Positions 24,153 to 33,370 are shown, counted from the stretch's first letter. The stretch: 64,000 nt of DNA from Clostridia bacterium (GCA_017399535.1 JAFQBX010000018.1:1-64000), one strand, 5' to 3'. The notes: generated from the letters alone by a model not told the origin. Program-made: numbers and translations.

Positions 24153-24276
24153 AATAAGGCAATTTCGGCGCAAACGCTAATTTAATCATGCCGTTGCCTT
24201 GATAGTATTGTTTTCATAGTTATTAAATTTATCACTGCTAATTTATGCCAAAATCAATAATTTTTATAATTTGTTA

Positions 24277-24306
24277 TTGACAAAGTTATATAAATAATGT
24301 GATAAT
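24277..24306 (+). promoter_or_regulatory. Promoter of the rsmD-coaD unit
   Basis: TTGACA (24277-24282), 18-bp spacer ending in TGT, GATAAT (24301-24306), giving an extended -10 form. Confidence 0.65.
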
Positions 24307-24323
24307 GTTATAGAGGTAGTATT

Positions 24324-24872
24324 ATGCGTGTAATTACCGGCTTGGCAAGAGGACGTAAGCTTCGTACTCTTGACGGAAACGACGTCAGACCGACCACCGA
24401 TATGGTGAAGGAATCGATGTTTAGTATAATTCAATTCGATATCGAGGGAAGAAGTGTTCTCGATTTATTTTCGGGATGCGGTCAGCTCGGTATTGAAGCT
24501 GTTAGCCGAGGAGCTAGGGAAGCCGTTTTTGTTGACAAAAGTAAGCAATCTGCGGCTGTCACCCTCGAAAACATTAAAAGTGTCGGTTTTGAGGATAAAT
24601 GTAAGGTTTATAACAAGGATTACGCGGCATTTTTATCCGGTTGTGGTCAAAAGTTTGATATTGTTTTTCTTGATCCGCCGTATTCAACGGGGATTTTGGG
24701 ACAAGCGTTATCAAAGCTTGACAATGTTTTAAAGGACACATCGGTTGTAATTTGTGAGCATCCTTTTGGCGAAGAAATGCCCGATTGTGTTGGCAATTTA
24801 AATCTTTACAGAAACTATAAATACGGAAAATTAGCCGTCACTGTGTATAAAAGAGGTGATGTAGATGGATAA
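24324..24872 (+). CDS. rsmD: 16S rRNA (guanine966-N2)-methyltransferase RsmD
   Basis: 182 residues. RsmD methylates G966 in 16S rRNA during 30S assembly. Seen: N-terminal MRVITGLARGRKL and VRPTTDMVKESMFSII, the SAM-binding motif VLDLFSGCGQLGIEAVSRGA, and the catalytic DPPY in DIVFLDPPYSTG, as in the N2-guanine methyltransferases. Length and order are those of the family. It overlaps coaD by 8 bp, the usual rsmD-coaD pairing in Firmicutes. Confidence 0.92.
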   Translation: MRVITGLARGRKLRTLDGNDVRPTTDMVKESMFSIIQFDIEGRSVLDLFSGCGQLGIEAVSRGAREAVFVDKSKQSAAVTLENIKSVGFEDKCKVYNKDYAAFLSGCGQKFDIVFLDPPYSTGILGQALSKLDNVLKDTSVVICEHPFGEEMPDCVGNLNLYRNYKYGKLAVTVYKRGDVDG

Positions 24873-25368
24873 AAAAATAGCGGTATGTCCGGGTAGTTTT
24901 GATCCGATAACCGTAGGCCATCTGGACGTAATTTTACGAGCTTCGCGGCTTTTCGACAGCGTAATTGTCGCTGTTATGTCTAACGATTCGAAAAAATGCA
25001 GTTTTTCGGTCGATGAACGCGTAAAAATGATTAACGACGTAATAAAGGATTGCGGTCTCACAAATGTTTCGGTCGATAGTTCGGATAATCTTTTGGCCGA
25101 TTATATGAGGGAAAAGAATGCAACCGTTATTGTAAAGGGTTTACGCGCTGTATCTGATTTCGAATATGAATTTCAGATGGCGCTTACCAATAAAAGACTC
25201 AATGCCGAGGCAGAAACAGTTTTTCTCACTTCAACGGGCGAGAATATGTTCCTCAGTTCCAGTGTAGTTAAGCTGATTGCCGCACGCAATGGGGACATAA
25301 GCGGATTTGTACCCGCTGTAATTCACGATTATATTAAAGAAAGACTTTCAAGAAAGGGAGATAATTAA
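24865..25368 (+). CDS. coaD: Phosphopantetheine adenylyltransferase CoaD
   Basis: 167 residues. Catalyses the reversible transfer of AMP to 4'-phosphopantetheine, the fourth step of CoA synthesis. Nucleotidyltransferase motif CPGSFDPITVGHLDVI at the N-terminus with the TxGH signature, KGLRAVSDFEYEFQMA in the middle, and the ISSS-like stretch LSSSVVKLIAARNGD near the end. Length is normal for the family. It begins within the end of rsmD. Confidence 0.95.
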   Translation: MDKKIAVCPGSFDPITVGHLDVILRASRLFDSVIVAVMSNDSKKCSFSVDERVKMINDVIKDCGLTNVSVDSSDNLLADYMREKNATVIVKGLRAVSDFEYEFQMALTNKRLNAEAETVFLTSTGENMFLSSSVVKLIAARNGDISGFVPAVIHDYIKERLSRKGDN

Positions 25369-25369
25369 C

Positions 25370-25834
25370 ATGAATATGGAAGAATTGCTTGACCAGTTGG
25401 ACGAAATGCTTGACAAATCGATGAAAATTCCGGGAGGAAAATCTCTCATCAGCATCGAAAAGTTTCGTATTGTAATTGATGATATCCGTCTCAACGTTCC
25501 GCAGGAAATTAAACAGGCGCGCGGAATCGTTGCCGACAGAGCCGAAATCATTGCAAATGCAAAGAAAGAGGCCGAGGGAATCATTCACAGCGCTGAAGAA
25601 AGAGCTCGCGCAATGGTAGCTCAGGAAGAGATTACAAAGCTTGCTCAGCAGAAGGCAAATGAAACTGTTGCTCAGGCCCAGGCAAAATCACGCGAAATGC
25701 GTAAAGCAGCTCAGGACTTTGTTGATGAAATTATGCGCAGAACCGACGAAAGTCTTTCCGCAAACCTCAACGAAGTAAGAAAGACACGTCAGGCGCTCAA
25801 GCCCAGCGTGCCTCCTGCTAATCGCGCTGAATAA
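25370..25834 (+). CDS. Coiled-coil protein of unknown function
   Basis: 154 residues, cytoplasmic, almost entirely helical. After a short N-terminal module (MNMEELLDQLDEMLDKSMKI, then SLISIEKFRIVIDDIRLNVP) comes a long Ala/Glu/Arg/Gln-rich coiled coil (about 45-140) like the stalk of ATP synthase b or H subunits, which is why such proteins are often labelled ATPase; no nucleotide-binding motif is present. The place right after coaD is conserved in many Clostridia. A link to division or envelope scaffolding is possible but not shown. AAGGGAG lies 9 nt before the ATG. Confidence 0.7.
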   Translation: MNMEELLDQLDEMLDKSMKIPGGKSLISIEKFRIVIDDIRLNVPQEIKQARGIVADRAEIIANAKKEAEGIIHSAEERARAMVAQEEITKLAQQKANETVAQAQAKSREMRKAAQDFVDEIMRRTDESLSANLNEVRKTRQALKPSVPPANRAE

Positions 25835-25849
25835 AATTTTTTGATGAAT

Positions 25850-25877
25850 AACAAGCCGTGATTATTCACGGCTTGTT
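25850..25877 (+). terminator. Hairpin behind the rsmD operon
   Basis: Perfect 12-bp stem AACAAGCCGTGA/TCACGGCTTGTT with loop TTAT; the T run comes late (after AAGTGTATC). Confidence 0.7.
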
Positions 25878-25913
25878 AAGTGTATCTTTTTTATGTTTGT
25901 ATTGGAGTGAAAT

Positions 25914-27782
25914 TTGTTGCAGGATGTAAGCAAGTTGTGTATGAACTGCATGACGGAAATTGGCGAAGAAGAAACCTGTTCGGTCTGCGGTTTTAGCAAC
26001 GCAACAGAAAATCAAACAGGACATCTTCCGCTTAGAACTGAGATTAAAGAACGATATGTAATTGGTACTGTGCTCGATTCAAATGGCGAAGGTGTTACAT
26101 ATATTGGATGGGATAAGGAAAACGATTGCTCGGTTAGAGTGCGCGAATTTTACCCCGAAAAGATTGTGGCTCGTGACGAAGATGGTGTAAAATTAACCGT
26201 TTCTACCGATAACGATCTTTTATTCACTCAGTATCTCGGCGAATTTATCGGACTTGCAAAGAAACTTGAGGAATGCTCCGATCTCAATAATATGTTTAAG
26301 GTAATCGACGTTTTTGAGGAAAACGGTACAGCATATTATGTGACCGAAAACGCAAAGACTATCACGTTACGTGAATTTTTATTGAGGAATGGTGGTTTGC
26401 TCACCTGGGATCAGTTTAAGCCGCTTGTCAATCCGGTAATTTCAACCTTATCGGCTCTGCATTCTAAGGGGATTATCCATGGCGGAATTTCACCGGAAAC
26501 ACTTCATGTGGGTCGCGACGGCATTGTCCGCATTACAGGATTTTCTATACAGAGTATTAGAATGGAGAATTCCGACCTTTCGTCACAGCTTTATCCGGGA
26601 TATGCCGCTATTGAGCAATATGGGTTTGATGGTAAGTTTGGCGCTTGGACGGATGTTTACAGCATAACTGCGACGATTTTCCGTGTCCTCGTTGGCAATC
26701 CACCACCCGAAGCTACCGAGCGCGTTTCAAGTGACCACATGATTATTCCGGCAAAGGTTGTCGAGACCATGCCGCAAAATCTGCTCAATACGATGGCAAA
26801 GGGACTTGCTATTATGGCTGATGACCGTATCAAGTCCATGGACAAGCTTAAAACAGGTCTTTTGACACAGTCGGGCGGAGTTGTCGGCTCACCGACGATA
26901 GCCATTCAAGGTATTGGTAAAAAGAATGTTGATCCCGATTCAACCGATTTAATCGAGGACGACTTGGGTGAAGAAAGTAATAAAAAATACGTATTTATTG
27001 CACTTGCACTTACCTTGATTATTCTTTTGATTATTTTTTATTTTATATGGAAATTGTTGATTTCTCCGAATTTGTTCGGTGATAAGGATAGCTCATCAAA
27101 AATTAACACATCGTCCGACATTACCTCGTCACAGATAGTTTCTGACGAAACGACTGACGGCGCGACCGTTGTCGTTCCTCAATGTGTCGGTCAAACGCTG
27201 AATGATATTTTAAGCGACGTTAATACCGCGCTTACTCTCAAATTTACTGTTATTGAAAAGAATTACAGTAACGAATATGAGCGCAATACCATTTACTATC
27301 AGAGTATTGAAGCAGGGACAACCGTCGAAGAGGGAACAACTATTGAGATTAAAATCAGCTTGGGACCCGAATTTATAAAGGTGCCCGTTGTTCGCAGTAT
27401 GACACTCGAGGATGCTAAGCTGACCCTTATTTTTGCCGGATTCCAGCTTGATAATATTATCGTTATGCAAAAGGATGACACCACCATCGAGGATGGAAAG
27501 GTTGTAGGTACCGATATTGATAGCGGTATGACAGTTTCTGCCGATAGTAAAATCATTATTTATCAGTGCAATAATCCTAACGGCTCTAACCAGGGCGGTG
27601 GTAACGGCGGCGGTGGAAATAATGGTGGAGGCAACAACGGAGGCGGTTCGAGTAGCAATACTCCTAGCGGAAGTAGCTCAAATTCCAGTGATGCACCAAG
27701 TAATTCATCAAGTTCCGAATCCGAAACGCCCTCTACTTCTGCCGAAGAAACGACTACATCTACTGACGGCGGAGAAGGTTAA
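25914..27782 (+). CDS. Membrane PASTA protein with zinc ribbon and pseudokinase domain
   Basis: 622 residues. A four-Cys zinc ribbon (Cys 9, 12, 22, 25) is followed by a Ser/Thr-kinase-like domain (about 40-320), one transmembrane helix (about 358-383), two PASTA domains outside (about 418-555) and a Gly/Asn- then Ser-rich tail. The kinase core is dead by sequence: the VAxK lysine is Arg77 (VRVR), HRDxxxxN is HGGISPET (189-196) and DFG is TGF (208-210). PASTA domains bind muropeptides or lipid II, so it is likely a non-catalytic envelope sensor or scaffold. Starts at TTG 25914 or TTG 25917 behind GGAGTG. Confidence 0.88.
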   Translation: MLQDVSKLCMNCMTEIGEEETCSVCGFSNATENQTGHLPLRTEIKERYVIGTVLDSNGEGVTYIGWDKENDCSVRVREFYPEKIVARDEDGVKLTVSTDNDLLFTQYLGEFIGLAKKLEECSDLNNMFKVIDVFEENGTAYYVTENAKTITLREFLLRNGGLLTWDQFKPLVNPVISTLSALHSKGIIHGGISPETLHVGRDGIVRITGFSIQSIRMENSDLSSQLYPGYAAIEQYGFDGKFGAWTDVYSITATIFRVLVGNPPPEATERVSSDHMIIPAKVVETMPQNLLNTMAKGLAIMADDRIKSMDKLKTGLLTQSGGVVGSPTIAIQGIGKKNVDPDSTDLIEDDLGEESNKKYVFIALALTLIILLIIFYFIWKLLISPNLFGDKDSSSKINTSSDITSSQIVSDETTDGATVVVPQCVGQTLNDILSDVNTALTLKFTVIEKNYSNEYERNTIYYQSIEAGTTVEEGTTIEIKISLGPEFIKVPVVRSMTLEDAKLTLIFAGFQLDNIIVMQKDDTTIEDGKVVGTDIDSGMTVSADSKIIIYQCNNPNGSNQGGGNGGGGNNGGGNNGGGSSSNTPSGSSSNSSDAPSNSSSSESETPSTSAEETTTSTDGGEG

Positions 27783-27793
27783 TTAAATTCAAT

Positions 27794-27825
27794 AAAAAAG
27801 ACGCCCTTTGAAAGGCGTCTTTTTT
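27794..27825. terminator. Bidirectional terminator
   Basis: Perfect 12-bp stem AAAAAAGACGCC/GGCGTCTTTTTT with an 8-nt loop, between the convergent PASTA gene and glyS. Confidence 0.9.
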
Positions 27826-27835
27826 GTATTTATTA

Positions 27836-29239
27836 TCAGAATTCGATTTTGCTTTCGATATATGGTTTGAGGTCTTCGATTTTAATTCTTTCCTGCTGCA
27901 TTGTATCGCGGTCACGAACTGTAACACAGCCGTCGTTTTCACTATCGAAATCGTATGTGATGCAGAAGGGAGTACCGATTTCGTCCTCGCGACGATATCT
28001 CTTACCGATTGAACCGGCGTCGTCAAAGTCAACCATAAAGTATTTAGCCAATTCCTGCTGAATCTCGATTGCCTTGTCGCTGAGCTTCTTTGAAAGGGGA
28101 AGTACAGCTGCCTTGAAAGGTGCAAGCGCAGGGTGGAAGCGTAAAACAACGCGTGTATCGTTCTTTTCGGCGTCAACAACCTCTTCATCATATGCGTCGC
28201 AAAGGAAGGCAAGTACCGATCTTTCTACACCAAGCGACGGCTCAATTACGTAAGGAATGTAATGCTCGTTCTTTTCCTGGTCGAAATAGGTCATATCCTT
28301 GCCTGAATGCTCAGCGTGCTGTGTAAGGTCATAATCAGTTCTGTCTGCAACGCCCCAAAGTTCGCCCCAACCAAACGGGAAAAGGAATTCAAAGTCGGTT
28401 GTTGCCTTTGAATAGAAGCAAAGCTCCTCGGGGTCGTGGTCACGGAGACGGAGATTTTCATCCTTGATACCAAGTGAAAGAAGCCACTGGTGGCAGAAAT
28501 TGCGCCAGTAAGCGAACCATTCGAGGTCGGTGCCCGGCTGACAGAAAAATTCGAGTTCCATCTGTTCAAACTCGCGTACGCGGAAAATAAAGTTACCAGG
28601 TGTAATTTCGTTTCGGAATGATTTACCAATCTGACCGATACCGAAGGGAAGCTTCTTTCTGCTTGCTCTCTGAACGTTCGGGAAATTTACGAAAATACCC
28701 TGTGCAGTTTCGGGACGGAGGTAAACTGTATTTTTAGCATCCTCGGTAACGCCCTGGAATGTCTTAAACATAAGATTAAACTGACGAATGTCGGTAAAGT
28801 TGTGCTTTCCACAGGTGGGACAGGGGATATTGTTTTTTTCGATAAAGTCCTTCATTTCCTGCTGCGAGAATGCATCAATCGGCTTTTCGAGTGTAACACC
28901 GTTTTCGGCTGTCCAATCCTCGATAAGCTTGTCTGCTCTGAAGCGTTCTTTACATTCGCGGCAATCCATAAGAGGATCCGAGAAACCGCCGAGATGTCCT
29001 GATGCAACCCATGTCTGAGGATTCATAAGTATAGCGGAATCAAGTCCTACGTTATATTTATTTTCCTGAACAAATTTTTTCCACCAAGCTTTTTTTACGT
29101 TGTTTTTAAGCTCGGCACCGAGAGGACCATAGTCCCAAGTGTTTGCTAAACCGCCGTATATTTCGGAGCCGGCAAAGATAAATCCGCGACCCTTACATAA
29201 CGCAACGATTTTTTCCATTGTTTTTTCGTTGTTCTTCAT
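27836..29239 (-). CDS. glyS: Glycyl-tRNA synthetase, single-chain dimeric type
   Basis: 467 residues. Class II synthetase that charges tRNA-Gly. The start [22 protein letters not shown] is typical of the eukaryote-like alpha2 GlyRS found in many Firmicutes rather than the alpha2beta2 form. Cys pairs CRECKERF and CPTCGKHNF would bind zinc in the insertion; motif 2 [21 protein letters not shown] and the C-terminal anticodon-binding domain ([19 protein letters not shown]) are intact. No T-box is visible in its short upstream region. GAGGTG lies 11 nt before the ATG. Confidence 0.95.
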   Translation of the reverse strand: MKNNEKTMEKIVALCKGRGFIFAGSEIYGGLANTWDYGPLGAELKNNVKKAWWKKFVQENKYNVGLDSAILMNPQTWVASGHLGGFSDPLMDCRECKERFRADKLIEDWTAENGVTLEKPIDAFSQQEMKDFIEKNNIPCPTCGKHNFTDIRQFNLMFKTFQGVTEDAKNTVYLRPETAQGIFVNFPNVQRASRKKLPFGIGQIGKSFRNEITPGNFIFRVREFEQMELEFFCQPGTDLEWFAYWRNFCHQWLLSLGIKDENLRLRDHDPEELCFYSKATTDFEFLFPFGWGELWGVADRTDYDLTQHAEHSGKDMTYFDQEKNEHYIPYVIEPSLGVERSVLAFLCDAYDEEVVDAEKNDTRVVLRFHPALAPFKAAVLPLSKKLSDKAIEIQQELAKYFMVDFDDAGSIGKRYRREDEIGTPFCITYDFDSENDGCVTVRDRDTMQQERIKIEDLKPYIESKIEF

Positions 29240-29282
29240 TTAAAATCTACACCTCAACAGTAGTAAAAATTATACAGTTAAT

Positions 29283-29311
29283 ATAATAAGTTATATATTT
29301 AACAAAGTCAA
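29283..29311 (-). promoter_or_regulatory. Promoter of glyS
   Basis: Minus strand TTGACT (29311-29306), 17-bp spacer, TATTAT (29288-29283). Confidence 0.7.
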
Positions 29312-29366
29312 GTAATTTAATAATTTTAACTATTGTGAATAAAATAAAGTTTACATAAAAAAATAC

Positions 29367-29395
29367 TTTACAAATCGGAATTAGTGTGTTATAAT
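29367..29395 (+). promoter_or_regulatory. Promoter of rpsO
   Basis: TTTACA (29367-29372), 17-bp spacer, TATAAT (29390-29395), leaving a leader of about 100 nt. Confidence 0.8.
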
Positions 29396-29401
29396 CACTA
29401 C

Positions 29402-29504
29402 TGTTCGTAATTCTGTGTTTAAGGTTTATGCCGCTTTTATGCGGAATCACCTGATACCTTTTACTCGGTTTTATCGAAATAATAACATCAAAGAGGTGAA
29501 AATA
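29402..29504 (+). promoter_or_regulatory. rpsO leader, possible S15 autoregulation site
   Basis: About 100 nt between promoter and start, holding a CCGC/GCGG hairpin near 29432-29445 and other partial pairings. S15 often represses its own mRNA through leader structures that differ between bacterial groups; whether this one does is inference. Confidence 0.35.
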
Positions 29505-29768
29505 ATGCTTAAAGAGGAAAAGACCGCTATAATGCAGGAGAATGCTACTCACGAAGGTGACACCGGTTCTCCTGAGGTACAGATTGCTGTACTCACAAAG
29601 CGTATCGCTGACCTTACCGAGCATCTCAAGGTTCACAAGAATGACCATCATTCACGTCGTGGCCTTCACAAGATGGTTGGTCATCGTCGCAACCTTCTCT
29701 CTTACCTTCAGAAGAAGGATATCGAGAGATATCGTGCAATTATTGCAAAGCTTGGTATTCGTAAGTAA
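29505..29768 (+). CDS. rpsO: 30S ribosomal protein S15
   Basis: 87 residues. Starts [20 protein letters not shown] behind AGAGGTGA, which rules out the upstream in-frame ATG codons. Contains the S15 signature: [15 protein letters not shown], then [11 protein letters not shown] and [17 protein letters not shown]15 binds the three-way junction of 16S rRNA early in 30S assembly. It is followed by its own terminator and then pnp, the same order as in E. coli and many other bacteria. Confidence 0.97.
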   Translation: MLKEEKTAIMQENATHEGDTGSPEVQIAVLTKRIADLTEHLKVHKNDHHSRRGLHKMVGHRRNLLSYLQKKDIERYRAIIAKLGIRK

Positions 29769-29778
29769 TATCACAGTC

Positions 29779-29814
29779 GCAGACCGATTTGATTTACCGA
29801 ATCGGTCTGCTTTT
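29779..29814 (+). terminator. Terminator of rpsO
   Basis: Perfect 11-bp stem GCAGACCGATT/AATCGGTCTGC followed by TTTT. Confidence 0.85.
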
Positions 29815-29844
29815 GCTTTGTAAAGGCACTGTTTTAGTGTAAAA

Positions 29845-29931
29845 TACGGGGTATAAATACGGTTTTTAGCAGTGAATTGTTTGCCGATATATTCGACAAA
29901 GAATTTATTGCTAAACCCCGAATACCCCGTA
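29845..29931 (+). promoter_or_regulatory. Long hairpin in the pnp leader
   Basis: TACGGGGTAT (29845-29854) pairs with ATACCCCGTA (29922-29931). Inside, GGTTT..AGCA (29861-29871) pairs with TGCTAAACC (29909-29917) and GTGAATT (29872-29878) with AATTTAT (29902-29908) by A-U and G-U pairs. The result is one long interrupted stem just ahead of the pnp ribosome binding site, much like the RNase III-cut leader stem through which E. coli pnp controls itself. Confidence 0.6.
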
Positions 29932-29957
29932 AATATAAATTTTACGGAGGTTAAAAA

Positions 29958-32138
29958 ATGTTCGAAAATTACAAGGTTTATGAAACCACACTTGCCGGCA
30001 GAAAGCTTAAACTCGAAACAGGCAAAATGGCACAGCTGGCCAACGCATCTGTACTCGCAACTTATGGAGAAACATCCGTTCTCTGTAACGTTACCGCATC
30101 CGCAAAGCCGAGAGAGGGAGTTGACTTTTTCCCGCTTTCTGTTGACTATGAGGAAAAAATGTATTCGGTAGGTCGTATTCCCGGCTCTTTCCAGAGAAGA
30201 GAAAGCAGACCGAGCGAAAAGGCAATCCTCACATCACGTTGCATCGACCGTCCTATTCGTCCTCTCTTCCCAAAGGATATGAGAAACGACTGCTCGGTTG
30301 TAGCTACCGTTATGTCGGTTGACCCCGATTGCAGCCCCGAAGTTGCCGCTATGATTGGTGTTTCGGCTGCTATCGCAATTTCTGATATTCCGTGGGCTGG
30401 TCCTATCAGCGGTGTAAAGGTTGGTCTCGTTGATGATGAAATCGTTATCAACCCGACACTTGAACAGCGCGCAAAGAGCAGAATGGACGTTACCGTTGCT
30501 TCTACGGCCGACCTTGTTGCTATGATTGAAGCAGGTGCCGACCAGGTATCCGACGAGGTTATGTTTGACGCTATTATGAAGGCGCACGATGTTAATAAAG
30601 AGGTTGTTGCCTTTATTAACGGCATCGTAGCCGAAATTGGTAAGCCGAAGTTCGAGTTCGAATCAAACGATCCCGATCTCGAAATCATGGCCGAAATCGA
30701 GGAATTCTGCATCGAAGATGTTAAGAAGGCACTCGATACTGATGATAAGCTTGTCAGAGATGCTGCTCTCTTACCTATCTATGCCGCCGTTCACGAAAAG
30801 TTTGACGAGCGCTTTGAAGGTAAGGAAGCAAAGCTTGATGAAATCATGTATCTCGTTCAGAAGCACGTTGTTCGTGCATGGTTAAAGGACGAGAAAAAGC
30901 GCGTTGACGGACGTGGAATTGATGAAATTCGTCCTCTTAACGCTCAGGTTGACCTTTTACCCCGTGTTCACGGTTCAGGTCTCTTTACCCGTGGTCAAAC
31001 ACAGGTTCTTTCAATCGCTACACTTGCACCGATGGCCGATGCACAGAAGCTTGACGGCATTGACGAGCAGGTAGAAAAGAGATATATTCACCATTACAAT
31101 TTCCCGTCATACTCGGTTGGCGAAACAAAGCCGTCGAGAGGCCCCGGCCGTCGCGAAATTGGTCACGGCGCATTGGCTGAAAAGTCACTTTTACCGGTAA
31201 TTCCTTCTGTTGAAGAATTCCCGTATGCAATTCGCGTCGTATCCGAAGTTCTTTCCTCAAACGGCTCTACATCACAGGGCTCTGTTTGTGGTTCTACACT
31301 TGCTCTTATGGCAGCAGGTGTTCCGATTAAGGCACCCGTTGCAGGTATTTCCTGCGGTCTTATTACAGGCGACAACGGCGACTTTATGACAATGGTTGAC
31401 ATTCAGGGACTCGAAGATTTCTATGGCGATATGGACTTTAAGGTTGCAGGTACACATCAGGGTATCACATCAATCCAGATGGACCTCAAGGTGCACGGTC
31501 TTACTCCCGAAATCATTAAGGAAGCTCTCGAAAAGACACACAAGGCACGTCTTTACATCCTTGACGAAATTATGCTCAAGTGTATTCCTGAGCCCCGTGC
31601 TGAGCTTTCGCCCTATGCACCTAAGATGATTACAACTCAGATTAGCCCTGATAAGATTGGCGATGTTATCGGTAAGCAGGGTAAGGTTATTCAGAAGCTT
31701 CAGGAACAGTTTGACTGCACCATCAATATCGAAGAGGACGGCAGAGTTTATATTTCTACACTCGACCTCGCAAAGGCCGAGGCAGCAAAAGAAGTTATCG
31801 GCATGATTGCAAACGGTCCCGAGGTTGGCGCCTTTTATCGTGGTATCGTAACACGTATCATGGACTTTGGCGCATTCGTTGAAATTGCTCCCGGAATCGA
31901 AGGACTCGTTCACATCTCGAAGCTCGACGTTAAGCGCACCGAAAAGGTTGAGGACGTTGTTACTGTCGGCGATCAGATTAAGGTAAAGGTTACCGAAATT
32001 GACGACCGCGACAGAGTAAACCTTTCACGTCGCGATGCTCTCATCGAGCTCGACGGAATGGTTCCCGAAAACGATATTTCAGAGGACCGTCCCCAGAGAA
32101 AGCCCGGCGGAAAACGTCCCTTTAAAAAGCATGACTAA
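29958..32138 (+). CDS. pnp: Polynucleotide phosphorylase
   Basis: 726 residues. 3'-5' phosphorolytic exoribonuclease of mRNA turnover. Two RNase PH-like cores: the first from residue 1 (KLKLETGKMAQLANASVLAT, then RRESRPSEKAILTSRCIDRPIRPLFP), the second with GRREIGHGALAEKSL and the LPIV-like catalytic region GLITGDNGDFMTMVDIQGLEDFYGDMDFKVAGT. C-terminal KH (DVIGKQGKVIQKLQE) and S1 (FYRGIVTRIMDFGAFVEIAP) RNA-binding domains are present. Length is normal. ACGGAGG precedes the ATG. Confidence 0.97.
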   Translation: MFENYKVYETTLAGRKLKLETGKMAQLANASVLATYGETSVLCNVTASAKPREGVDFFPLSVDYEEKMYSVGRIPGSFQRRESRPSEKAILTSRCIDRPIRPLFPKDMRNDCSVVATVMSVDPDCSPEVAAMIGVSAAIAISDIPWAGPISGVKVGLVDDEIVINPTLEQRAKSRMDVTVASTADLVAMIEAGADQVSDEVMFDAIMKAHDVNKEVVAFINGIVAEIGKPKFEFESNDPDLEIMAEIEEFCIEDVKKALDTDDKLVRDAALLPIYAAVHEKFDERFEGKEAKLDEIMYLVQKHVVRAWLKDEKKRVDGRGIDEIRPLNAQVDLLPRVHGSGLFTRGQTQVLSIATLAPMADAQKLDGIDEQVEKRYIHHYNFPSYSVGETKPSRGPGRREIGHGALAEKSLLPVIPSVEEFPYAIRVVSEVLSSNGSTSQGSVCGSTLALMAAGVPIKAPVAGISCGLITGDNGDFMTMVDIQGLEDFYGDMDFKVAGTHQGITSIQMDLKVHGLTPEIIKEALEKTHKARLYILDEIMLKCIPEPRAELSPYAPKMITTQISPDKIGDVIGKQGKVIQKLQEQFDCTINIEEDGRVYISTLDLAKAEAAKEVIGMIANGPEVGAFYRGIVTRIMDFGAFVEIAPGIEGLVHISKLDVKRTEKVEDVVTVGDQIKVKVTEIDDRDRVNLSRRDALIELDGMVPENDISEDRPQRKPGGKRPFKKHD

Positions 32139-32146
32139 TTTAGCAT

Positions 32147-32186
32147 AAAAAAAGAACTCGTACGAAATGTACGAGTTCTTTTTTTT
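32147..32186. terminator. Bidirectional terminator
   Basis: Perfect stem of about 17 bp (32147-32163 with 32169-32185) with loop GAAAT, between the convergent pnp and YwlG-type genes. Confidence 0.9.
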
Positions 32187-32195
32187 AATCTTTAT

Positions 32196-32741
32196 TTAAC
32201 CGAGGGCTTCGTCGTAATTTGCTCTTACACCGCCGATAAATTTCGGTCGGGTTCTGGCGGCAAGTAGGGGAGCTTGACCAATCGATTTTACCGATAATCT
32301 AACCGGCACTGCAACGTGTTTGAGGTGCATTCCGATAAGCGTACCGCCTATATCGAGTCCTGCATCGGCCTTTATCATTTCGACGGCTACGGGGTCATTA
32401 AAGGAATTATATGCCGTAGTCGCGAATGAACCTCCTGCCTTTATCATCGGTACTACGTTAACGATGTCCTGATTTAATACAGCTTCACGCTCAATAATAA
32501 TCGCACGATTCAAATGCTCACAGCACTGTGCGGCGAGATAAATTCCTTTTTCGTTCAATGCGTCATAAATTCCGTTAAAGACGGCATTTGCAACTTCAAT
32601 ATTTGAAAAAGTCCCGATTTTTTGCCCTGCAATTTCACTTGACGAACAACCAACGACGAGAATATTGCCGCTTTTTAACTTAGCGGTTTCGATGATTTCT
32701 TTAGCGGCGATGTTTGCCTGACTATATAATTCATTTAACAA
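32196..32741 (-). CDS. UPF0340/YwlG family protein (TIGR01440)
   Basis: 181 residues. Blocks ILVVGCSSSEIAGQKIGTFS, ALNEKGIYLAAQCCEHLNRA, VVPMIKAGGSFATTAY and DAGLDIGGTLIGMHLKHVAVP are the UPF0340 family, conserved in Firmicutes and of unknown biochemical role. The gene is coupled to folT: the folT stop lies within its start region. AAAGGTG points to the TTG at 32741 as start rather than the GTG at 32750. Sharing a THF-riboswitch transcript suggests, without proof, a link to folate or one-carbon metabolism. Confidence 0.85.
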   Translation of the reverse strand: MLNELYSQANIAAKEIIETAKLKSGNILVVGCSSSEIAGQKIGTFSNIEVANAVFNGIYDALNEKGIYLAAQCCEHLNRAIIIEREAVLNQDIVNVVPMIKAGGSFATTAYNSFNDPVAVEMIKADAGLDIGGTLIGMHLKHVAVPVRLSVKSIGQAPLLAARTRPKFIGGVRANYDEALG

Positions 32742-32746
32742 AATTA

Positions 32747-33301
32747 TCACCTTTTTTTATGAATAGTTTTGTTCAATATTAAATCAATGACGTATAAATA
32801 TCTAAACAGTATTATTTGAGCAATGAGCGAAAAAATGAATTGCGGCATTCTTAAAAGTAAAACAGCCATAAATGAATATCCTTTGCTGATGCCGAAATAC
32901 ATGTATAAGAAATAGGTTCGTAATAATAATGTACAAACTATATTAAATAGCAACGCTGAAATGATAATATTAACAATACTTTTGTTTTTATAAAGAAAAA
33001 GTCCTAAAATTAACCCTTCGAATGCTGCTGTTGCTGTTAAAGCAGGGTTAAAAACACCGGTCGGGAGTAGAGTAGCGCCAATAAAATCGATCAAAAATGC
33101 TACAATAATTGCACCTGTGGCACCATATCGATATGCAATAAAAGCGATAGGTAAGAACCCGATTCCAATTTTACTAAATGGCATACTGATTAGTAAAAAA
33201 CGATCGAATACAATACCAAGTCCGATAAACAAAGCGAATACAATAAAATCGAACAGCTTATAGTCTACAACAGAAAATCTTGATTTAAAAAATGTTTTCA
33301 A
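32747..33301 (-). CDS. folT: Folate ECF transporter, substrate-binding S component
   Basis: 184 residues, about six membrane helices, TTG start behind AAGGAGG. The stretch IGIGFLPIAFIAYRYGATGA followed by LIDFIGATLLPTGVFNPALTAT matches the FolT family, the membrane S component that captures folates and is driven by the shared EcfAA'T module encoded elsewhere. Its upstream THF riboswitch agrees with a role in folate salvage. The ribosome binding site can be covered by a leader stem. Confidence 0.88.
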   Translation of the reverse strand: MKTFFKSRFSVVDYKLFDFIVFALFIGLGIVFDRFLLISMPFSKIGIGFLPIAFIAYRYGATGAIIVAFLIDFIGATLLPTGVFNPALTATAAFEGLILGLFLYKNKSIVNIIISALLFNIVCTLLLRTYFLYMYFGISKGYSFMAVLLLRMPQFIFSLIAQIILFRYLYVIDLILNKTIHKKR

Positions 33302-33305
33302 AATA

Positions 33306-33358
33306 AATAAACCTCCTTATAATAACATCCTGATAGCTGCAATTATAAGAAGTTTATT
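33306..33358 (-). promoter_or_regulatory. Expression platform: stem covering the folT ribosome binding site
   Basis: On the minus strand AATAAACTTCTTATAAT (33358-33342) is nearly fully complementary to ATTATAAGGAGGTTTATT (33323-33306), which contains the AAGGAGG site. The arms are about 18 nt apart, so the THF aptamer directly upstream can control translation by favouring or blocking this stem. Confidence 0.65.
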
Positions 33359-33370
33359 TCCTTATGATTA

